Shown here in pieces: positions 56,735 to 64,000 of a stretch of 64,000 nucleotides of DNA; position 1 is the first letter of the stretch; each line of letters begins with the position of its first letter. The notes under the pieces are model-generated. The model worked only from the letters and a program-made list of their open reading frames with translations. It had not been told where the DNA came from and ran no database searches. Origin of the DNA: Schistosoma haematobium (lineage: Eukaryota > Platyhelminthes > Trematoda > Strigeidida > Schistosomatidae); the NCBI RefSeq assembly GCF_000699445.3, contig NC_067195.1:86376569-86440568 (forward strand), given 5' to 3'. Position numbers and translations under genes: made by a program.

Positions 56735-56940
56735 TCAGTCGACTTAATGATCTAGAGGTTAAGCATTCACATATGAGACCGATAATCTCTGAGTTCTAAT
56801 CTCGCGAGGTGGGATTATGAATACACACTACTGTGAAGTTCTACAATAGAACAAAACGACCATCCAGTTCTTCTAAATTTTCCATAATGATCTACCATCA
56901 ATTGATTCATGAGTTTAACTATTAAAATTTCAAAAGATAA
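56735..56940 (+). mobile_element. hammerhead SINE, decayed
   Basis: CTTAATGATCTAGAGGTTAA and GAGTTCTAATCTCGCGAGG (tRNA-like boxes), then CACTACTGTGAAGTTCTAC and ACAAAACGACCATCC with mutated cores, and the SINE tail. A short antisense SINE tail also lies at 56475-56540. Confidence 0.6.
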
Positions 56941-56994
56941 TAAACTATAAAGAATTACCAAAAATAAAATAAAACTAATTTATCAGTGCAGGGG

Positions 56995-57230
56995 TTGTGG
57001 AGATTGTTAAGTTTTTGATTGAGATCATGAACCAGTTGATGTTAGACCACCATTGAAAGCCTGGAAGCACTGGACAGCCGTTTCGTCTTATTGTGGGACA
57101 CCTCAGTAATGCGCATCCACGATCTCGCTCGTGGGACTCGAACCCAGGGCCTTCAGTCTTGCGCGCGAACGCTCAACCTACTGGACCACTGAGCCGGCAT
57201 CTAATGGTGTTAATGTCTAACCTCAAGCAA
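56995..57230 (-). mobile_element. hammerhead SINE, full-length, best tRNA-like head
   Basis: Minus strand: TGGTCCAGTAGGTTGAGCG (A box), GGGTTCGAGTCCC (perfect B-box form), GCGCATTACTGAGGTGTCCC, AAGACGAAACGGCTGTCC, and the tail. One core base is changed (CTGAGGT instead of CTGAGGA). Confidence 0.72.
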
Positions 57231-57330
57231 TCCACAGCTGAGGAGTCCCACAATAAGACGAAACGACCATTCAGTGCTTCCAGGTTTTCAATGGTGGTCT
57301 AACATCAATCAGTTCATGATTTCAATTAAA
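57231..57330 (+). mobile_element. hammerhead SINE 3' half, head to head with the previous copy
   Basis: AGCTGAGGAGTCCCACAATA, AGACGAAACGACCATTCAGT, then the tail. CTGAGGA and GAAAC are kept, but the cleavage triplet GTC has become ATT. With 56995-57230 it forms an inverted repeat of about 100 bp. Confidence 0.65.
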
Positions 57331-57639
57331 AATTCATTTGCCTACAGATAATTTTAACTATTCAAGTACAATATGATTCATAAAATTGATCATAAACATT
57401 AGAAAATTGTTGTTTGTTTGTTTTATTTTGTTTTTCTTAAAGCATCATTAAAATTTCATAATATAAAACAATAATTGTGTTATTGATTTATTTATATTTA
57501 AATTAATATTTACCGCTAAAAAAAAACTTTTTTTATTGTTTAAGACGTAAATCAATTAAATTTTCTAAAATGATTTTACAATAATCCGAAGGGGTTTTTA
57601 TGGAGATTTAAGTAATATAATGATTGACTTTATTGTAAT

Positions 57640-58170
57640 TTTTCTCTTCTCTTCTCCTCTTCTCTTCCCTTCTCTTCTCTTCTATTCTATACTATTCTCT
57701 TCTCTCCTTTTCTCTTCTCCTCTCTTCTCTTATATTCCATTCTATTCTCTTCTCTCCTCGCTTCTTCTATTCTACTCTATTCTATTTTATTCTCTTCCCT
57801 CCTCTCCTCTTCTCTGGCCTTCTCTTCTGCTCTATCCTATTCTCTTCTTTCCTCTCCTCTTCTATTCTATTCTATTCTGTTCTATCCTATTCTCTAACCT
57901 TCTCTTCTGCTCTATCCTATTCTCTTCTTTCCTCTCCTCTTCTATTCTATTTTATCATGTTCTATCCTATTGTCTTCTCTCATCTTCTCTTCTCTTCTCT
58001 TCTATCTTATCATATTCCCTTCTTTCCTCTTCTATTCTGTCATATTCTCTTATCTTCTATTCTATTCTCTTCTATCCTATTCTCTTCTCTCCCCTTTTAT
58101 TCTATTCTATTTTATTCTCTCCCCTTCTCTTCTCTTCTCTTCTCTTCTATTCTATTCTATTCTATTTATT
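57640..58170. repeat. 530-bp pyrimidine-rich (TCTTC/TATTC)n array
   Basis: Almost pure C/T with A only, built of TTCTC, TTCTA and CCTCT pentamers. Three overlapping open frames (up to 184 codons, Leu/Ser/Phe/Ile only) are by-products of the repeat. Confidence 0.9.
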
Positions 58171-58257
58171 ATAATCATCATCATAAAATATAAATCAAGT
58201 TGATATTTGTGTAGGCAAATAAACATAATTTAAACTTTTTAAATTTCAACTTTAATT

Positions 58258-58998
58258 CATTCATGTGGTTTGTCTTATTTATGAAGGTATAAATTTCTCT
58301 AGAATATAGTCATAGTTTATAAATGAATCATGATGGATTATGTAATCGATGTAGATTAATGAGATATTGGTTATATTTACTTACTTACTTACTAATCTAC
58401 TTTCACCTGTTACTCCCAGTGGAGCATAGGCCACCGATCAGCATCCTCCAACCCATTCTATTTTGGCACTTCCTTTCTAGTTTTATCCAATCGTTATTCA
58501 TTCATTTCATGTCTGTTACCATTTCTCGGTGTAATGTGTTCTTTGGTCTTCCTCTTCTCCTTTATTTAGCCTTGAGGATTCCATGTGAGGGCTTGCCTTG
58601 TGACGCAGTTGGATGCTTTCCTCAATGTGTGTCCTATGCCACTTCCAGCGCTTCTTCATGATTTCTTCCTCCGCTGGGTTCTGGTTTGCTCTCTCTCACA
58701 GTAAGCTGTTTCTGATAGTGTTTGATCAACAGATCCGAAGTATTTTGCGTAGGCAACTGATAATAAATATTTGAATCTTCTGGATGATGGATGGATGGCC
58801 TTCGTAGTTCTCCAGGTTTCCGCCCCATATAGTAGAACTATCATGACATTTGTATTGAAAATTCTGACTTTCATTTTCGAAATTACGAATGTATATTTTT
58901 TCTTGTTATGAAGGCATAAAAATCAAAAATTTCTCTATGATACAGTCACATTTTACAAAATGAATCATTGTGGATTATGTAATTGATGTCGATCACTG
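58258..58998. repeat. ~110-bp direct repeats flanking an RTE-B fragment
   Basis: 58258-58375 and 58890-58998 share ATGAATCAT-ATGGATTATGTAAT, GAGATATTGGTTATA and the preceding TATGAAGG(T/C)ATAAA; they are diverged by roughly 15%. Confidence 0.55.
58379..58880 (-). mobile_element. RTE-B 3' fragment, decayed
   Basis: Plus-strand TTACTTACTTACTAATCTAC tail, then CACCTGTTACTCCCAGTGGA to TTTGTATTGAAAATTCTGAC: the RTE-B 3' end, close to the 17936 subfamily. Frames are interrupted (for example [20 protein letters not shown] survives). Confidence 0.78.
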
Positions 58999-59032
58999 AG
59001 ATATTGGTTATAGTGTTTAGTTTTTAACCAAT

Positions 59033-59064
59033 GGGTTGGAGCGGGGGTGGGGGTCGGAGTGGGG
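59033..59064 (+). other. G-quadruplex-type motif
   Basis: Four G runs (GGG, GGGGG, GGGGG, GGGG) with loops of 7, 1 and 7 bases, in otherwise very AT-rich DNA. Fits G3+N1-7. Confidence 0.6.
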
Positions 59065-59282
59065 TTGGAACTTGTTCTATCATTGGGCCTACCCATAAAC
59101 TTACAATGGACTTAATATTACAAAATAACTGAAGTAAATCAATAGGATGAAATAGTCATTATTTGAGTGCTCTGTGGTTGGTATCAATTCACTTAACGCT
59201 CAACAATCCCTGATTTAAACTGCTTACTTTTCAACTTAACTAATGTGATCTTGACAAATTTTAGGACTGGACAAACAGATTA

Positions 59283-59712
59283 TATTATAACTTGTACCCT
59301 GTGCCCCAATTAATATATAACGTAATGATACCACCAATTAGAGAACAGTAGCTCTTCGAACAAACTAGTAACGCATAAACCTGTACGAGCAGTCTAGAGT
59401 CTTTATCGATCCTGCTACCCGCCTAGCCCAGCAAGTTAATTCCAGAACACCAATCTCAGTCTCAATGATATGAATCATTTATTTCAAACATACTGGGTCT
59501 AAGTGACAACCAGACAGACAATATCGTATCATAAAATGGAAAATACACATTTGTACAAGATTTAGCCGAAAAATGGCTGTGAATGTGGGGAGGTAATAAT
59601 TAATAGACTGGGTATAACTCAAGAATGGTAAATCGTATAATAATAGTCTATGGGTCAAAATAAAGTTTATAATCAGAGGAATACGAATATACAGGTAGTT
59701 TAGCTACTTAAC

Positions 59713-59764
<52 letters not shown>

Positions 59765-59827
59765 TATTAGTTCAGACATAGATCCCAACTGTTACTGCCA
59801 TTCATTATTCTCATTTGGGATATAACA
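59283..59827 (-). mobile_element. TGTTATA-family LTR with expanded AT tract
   Basis: Minus strand starts TGTTATATCCCAAATGAG and is collinear with 33318-33834. It contains an (AT)n run of about 47 bases (59716-59762) where other copies have a short ATATATTC. The 3' terminus reads TTATAATA instead of TATAACA. No TSD seen. Confidence 0.58.
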
Positions 59828-60364
59828 CTGACAAAATGACATCATAGACACCATCACATGCTCAGAAATAAAGAAAGATAACAATACTCAATTTCGATTG
59901 AAATGGGTAATATTAGTCAACTTTAGAGTAACATTTACATTTTTATACATCAATTATCAGGGATAATTTTATTGAGTTTATGTATGTTACCAATGTTACA
60001 AATGTAATTCCCTTTAACTTTAACCCTGACCTATTAAACATTTATTCATTGATATTACTAAACTTAGAAATGGAAACTTGATATGATTACTATTTTTGGA
60101 AGTATTTCTTTTGTTATTTTTTCAATTTTTCAAATTTTATACATTTGACCGTGTATTTTTAATTGACTTTGCCTAGTTGCCATGAGAAAAAATGGCCTTA
60201 GTAACAAAAAAATACTGACAAAAATGTATTTTCTTTTTTTTGTTGCTCGAAATTCATCCAATTTTTTCAGGTCAACTATATCTACTTATTAGTTGGTAAA
60301 AGTGCTTTTCAAATTTTTAGTTTAGTTAAAAATGGATGTAGAAAACTGTGTTGTTATCAGAGAG

Positions 60365-60690
60365 AGGTTTTATGGAGATTGTAGTAATTGAATAGCTCAA
60401 TTCATGAATTGATTTCAGCTAGACCACTATTGAAAATCTAGAAGTACTGGACGGGCATTTTGTCATAGTATAAGACTCCTCAGCAATGCGCGTTCATGAT
60501 CCCTTTTCGAGGTATTTGAATCCAGGACCCTCGATCTCGCGCGCGAACGCCTAACCTCTAGACCACTCAGCTGGCTAGCATCCAACGGTGTTCATGTCTA
60601 AATTCAACCAATCCACGAAATCGAGCCACTGTCCACCATTGTCTTCAGCGAGTTGCTATCTCATACAGACCTCTTTAAACTCCACTGCCC
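60365..60690 (-). mobile_element. hammerhead SINE, full-length, decayed
   Basis: Minus strand GAGTGGTCTAGAGGTTAGGC (A box side), CTGGATTCAAATA, GCGCATTGCTGAGGAGTC (CTGAGGA kept), then TATGACAAAATG (GAAAC lost). An antisense SINE tail fragment also lies at 60770-60840. Confidence 0.65.
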
Positions 60691-61165
60691 ACAACTTTTA
60701 ACTAGAGCTCCACGATATACCTGTTGAAGCTAGTCACTGGTAAGCATGTGCTGATTAATATCAGAATGGGGTTTTGTGGATGAGTTCAGTATTTCTAGGT
60801 TTTTCATAGTGGTCTAGCTTCAATTGACATATAAATTCAACTTTGTTTTTGTTAAATAATCATTCTTGACAGTCATAGAGCAATTTTTATTCACTGTTGT
60901 TATTGAAGCTTAATTGAAACATAAAAAACTACTGGAAGGAATGTTATTTATTACTTATTTAATAAACATATCATTCTTACTTACGAATTTCAGTAATGGT
61001 TTACCTTTTCAACAAATTCATTATTAACCTTTACAATCGTATACATAAATGAAATTCTAACTATTCATCCTGTGAGGATATGTGAACAATCAATAAACAT
61101 GATGATGTTGGTGGAGTTTTGTTCTCTGAGCTGGATGGTTTGGTCGTAAAGCTGTCATCGTTCTT

Positions 61166-61615
61166 CTAAATGACATCATCAGTACAAAATTCAGGTAGAA
61201 GTGAAGTGTTCGAATTTATCCACATGTGTTTCACAGCTTGTCCTATACACCTCGATGTTGAATGATTCTTGTTAACCTCAAACATATCATTGTTTACTTC
61301 TTTTTTGTGGTTATATCTCCTATTGGTTTGATTTTTGTTCCTATATTTGTGCATAATTTTCTTGATTGGTTGATAAATTGGATCGATTTCAATGTGCTTG
61401 TTGGTTGCTGAGTGACAAGCTTCTAAAAATTCTCTGCTATTTTTGGAATTGCCTTTATTTAAAATTTCCACATTTTTCCAGTCGAATGTGTGTTCGCAGT
61501 TGTCCAAGTGCATTGATATAAGTGAGGACATGTCATGGTGTTTGACTGTTAGTTGATGTTCATTCAGGCGAAGATGAAGAGGGTGTTCGCTTTGTCCGAT
61601 GTAGTGTAATATCAA
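61166..61615 (-). pseudogene. Penelope-like element, C-terminal GIY-YIG-type endonuclease fragment
   Basis: The 149-codon frame begins LHYIGQSEHPLHLRLNEHQ: the YIG...R...EH signature of the GIY-YIG nuclease domain at the end of Penelope-like retroelements. It continues NCEHTFDWKNVEILNKG and REFLEACHSATN with the conserved Glu, then DPIYQPI (the family's N-P-pY-like end) and a basic tail. The GIY half, linker and RT are missing through 5' truncation. Schistosomes are known to carry Penelope-like elements. A related piece lies at 55705-55902. Confidence 0.72.
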
Positions 61616-61794
61616 TGAGTTAAAAAGAGACTATGATATGAATGTGGTAATATAATTAGATTTTTCTGTTACATTAATAAAAGATAATAGAAGCGTTAAA
61701 TAAAATAAGATGTTAATAAAAAAACATTATGAATAAAACCATGGAGATATGATAAATAATCAAAAAAAGAGAAGGGGATATATTCAAATTCATA

Positions 61795-61990
61795 GATCAG
61801 GTGAAGTTAGATATTAACACCGTTGTATGCTGACCAATTCAGTGGCCTGAAGGTTAAGCGTTCGCTCGTGAGACAGATAGGTCTTGGGTTCGAATCTCGT
61901 GAGGTGAGACCGTGGATACGTACTTCTGACGAGTCCCATATTAGATCGAGATGAAAGTCCAGTGCTTCCAGGTTTTCCATGGTGACCTAA
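61795..61990 (+). mobile_element. hammerhead SINE
   Basis: TCAGTGGCCTGAAGGTTAAG (A box), TTGGGTTCGAATCTCG (B box), CTTCTGACGAGTCCCATA (CTGACGA kept), then AGATCGAGATGAAAGTCC, where stem II/GAAAC is disrupted, and the tail TCCAGGTTTTCCATGG. The remaining DNA 61991-62419 shows nothing recognisable. Confidence 0.65.
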
Positions 61991-62419
61991 AAGAATGAAT
62001 AAAACTGACCTGTTCAGATGCTAGAATAAGTTATATGGGCTTAACATAGTAACCGACATTACAAATTCATGAACCTATTCTATTATACATAACTAAATAA
62101 ATAACTAAGATTACAGAACTTATTTTCTTCATTCACATTATAGAGCACATTTGTTCTTAAAGGTAGATGATCTTTTATATGAATATTAATCAATATTAGA
62201 ACGAATAGTTTAACAAAAACTAGGCGCCGAGTATAGAAAAGTCATTATATGTGAAAAATATCTATTTGAAATTATCTCAGCAATTGAAGAAGTTCAAACC
62301 AATTTGTTAGACGAAACATTAGAACTATTAAAATTTCAATTAATGATATTGTTATGTCTTTAAAGAATAGCTAGTTGTCAAGTGATTTATTCAATAGTCG
62401 AAATACGACTGATTCAATC

Positions 62420-62864
62420 TTCATACTGTGTTAAACCGATGACGTATTGAGGGGAATGAGCAATCTAACATCCTTATTGGTCCTTTGTTCGCCTAGCCCG
62501 TCCAATCGAGTTCAAAACACCAATAACAGCTTCTATTATATGAATCATTTATTTCAAACATACCGGGTTTCTATATCAGCCAAACAGATCGCATCGTACA
62601 GGAAATAACATTTATACAAGATCAAGCCGAAAAGTGGCTGTAGAACTGATTGTGGAAGACTATAATCAATAAACTGAGCATAACTTAAGAATGGTAAATC
62701 GTATAATACTCATCTATAGATCAAAATGAAGCTGATAATGAGGGGAATATAGATATACATAATCTAATTACTGAATAGTTATACCAAACGAATATAAAGT
62801 TAATATTAGTCCATTATTAGGTCTTAGAAGTTACCCGTAATTTATTCTTCATTAGGATATAACA
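62420..62864 (-). mobile_element. TGTTATA-family LTR
   Basis: Minus strand starts TGTTATATCCTAATGAAG (at 62864) and shares ATTATACGATTTACCATTCT and the ...GATTCATATAATAGAAGCTG segment with the other three copies. The 3' end is uncertain. Confidence 0.52.
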
Positions 62865-63154
62865 GAGATTAATTCAACTAGAATTCTCCTGCAGATGATC
62901 TTTATTCAATATGGCGGAATTTATAACCTGTTTTGGTTATATACAATAACACTGATTAATTCAACTAATTTTGTTAATAATAACGGTAGATTCCTTTCAA
63001 TATTTATGATTTAAGCACGTATTAAGAGTTGTATGTCTCTTCATATATTTTGTTATGTAAGTGCCTGAAAGCATGTGTGTATACGTGTTTGCATGTATGT
63101 ATGAATGTATACTCGTCAATAGTTCGAATGTATATACGTGGCTTTCAATACATA

Positions 63155-63266
63155 CTTACCTACTTACTTACTTACTTACGCCTGTTAGTCCCAATGGAGC
63201 ATATGCCACTGACCAGCATTCTTCAAATCACTCTATTCTGGGCCTTCCTTTATAGTTCTAAGTTTT
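63155..63266 (-). mobile_element. very short RTE-B insertion with TSD
   Basis: 112 bp of the RTE-B 3' end with the TTAC-repeat tail, flanked by AATACATA (63147-63154, 63267-63274). Confidence 0.78.
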
Positions 63267-63664
63267 AATACATAACATAAATAATTTGGGGCGTTTTCTA
63301 CTTTCAAATGTACATAGACAGTTTTATTGAGAACAAAAATGATATACATTTTACATTCATGGGTTATAGGACAACTATTTTTCCCAATGTGATCTATCAT
63401 ACGATATTTATTCTTTTATAATAGAAGTAAGAATCAATAAAGATATTCTTTTATTTATCTTCATGATTGATTACATATTGTAGTGGGTTCGCTTCGTTAA
63501 TTGGTCACCTTGATAACTGTTATAATATAAATTCTCAACGCTGTTTGAAATCAGAAGGCCATAAAGAAGCGGCAACTACAGTTTATCATGGGAATAGCGT
63601 AAATACACAAAGCTAGAAGCGGAGAGACGAATAAAGTGTATGCGAGCAATTACATAGGCAAATT

Positions 63665-64000
63665 TACTTACTTACACCTGTTACTCCTCGTGAAGGAGCA
63701 TAGGTCGCTCACCAGCATTCTCCATCCAACCCTGTCCTGGGCAATCCTTTCGAGCTCCGTCCAGTTGTAATTCATCCTTTTCATATCTGCTTCTATTATC
63801 CGACGTAATGTGTTCTTTGGCCTTCCTCTTTTCCGCTTCCCTTCAGGATTCCAAGTTAGAGCTTGCCTCGTGATGCAGTTTGACGATTTGCGTAATGTAT
63901 GCCCTATCCATTTCCATCGTCTTTTCCTAATTTCCTCTTCAGCTGGAAGTTGGTTTGTTCTCTCCCACAGAAGGCTATTGCTGATGGTATCCGGCCAATG
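63665..64000 (-). mobile_element. RTE-B 3' end, running out of the window
   Basis: Plus-strand TTACTTACTTACACCTGTTA onward is almost identical to 11129-11462 (a few substitutions, for example CGAGCTCCG versus CAGCTCCT). It encodes the last ~110 codons of RTE-B. The 5' extent is unknown. Confidence 0.88.

Noticed and set aside
57100..57200. tRNA-like A and B boxes (also near 24250, 56280, 60550, 61860)
   Set aside because: Part of the SINE head; the sequences do not close a normal acceptor stem and continue into the hammerhead block, so they are not tRNA genes.
57620..58174. 184-codon ORF and two overlapping smaller ones
   Set aside because: Pure Leu/Ser/Phe/Ile translation of the pyrimidine array; no start context or conservation expected.

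Overview
The window is nuclear DNA of a blood fluke (genus Schistosoma; species not resolvable by eye). It is AT-rich with long transposon-filled introns. It also shows a run of 34-40 bp micro-introns at the 5' end of a gene, dense non-LTR retrotransposons of the RTE and CR1 type, and schistosome tRNA-like SINEs carrying hammerhead-ribozyme sequence. No bacterial-type features are present.

Host genes. (1) The 3' end of an unrecognised + strand gene occupies 198-7431: five phase-compatible exons and an Asp-rich C-terminus. (2) Converging on it is a complete - strand gene for cytosolic phenylalanyl-tRNA synthetase beta subunit (FARSB). I traced 15 exons from an ATG at 38494 to a stop at 8627, giving 1860 coding bases (619 aa). 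Its first five exons lie within 600 bp, and most of the other 29 kb is transposon. (3) One small antisense ORF (37272-37514) in a FARSB intron may be a gene. From 38557 to 64000 I see no convincing host gene.

Mobile DNA (labels are mine). RTE-A1: tail (AAAT)n. RTE-A2: tail (TGAC)n. RTE-B: tail (TAAG)n, the most numerous and most recent. CR1-1 and CR1-2: CR1-type LINEs. Also present are Penelope-like GIY-YIG fragments, three LTR families seen as isolated LTRs, hammerhead SINEs, Sm-alpha-like repeats, and short derivatives made of an RTE 5' end joined to its own tail. Layout: 0-7.4 kb, left gene with SINE and A1 insertions; 8.6-38.5 kb, FARSB, whose intron 8 holds an A1 element split by an A2 copy with an intact 1125-codon ORF; 38.6-42.5 kb, CR1-1 ending about 60 bp upstream of the FARSB ATG and itself interrupted by RTE-B; 42.5-45.3 kb, decayed CR1-2; 47.2-55.1 kb, nested RTE-B and LTRs; 55.6-64 kb, Penelope, SINE, pyrimidine-repeat, LTR and RTE-B fragments.

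Many insertions are supported by target-site duplications (TSDs) read directly from the sequence. The strongest points are the intact A2 ORF nested in A1, the CR1 insertion at the FARSB promoter, an apparently intact hammerhead core at 948-995, a 1.5 kb near-identical inverted duplication (20 kb versus 54 kb), and the self-derived short non-autonomous RTE elements.
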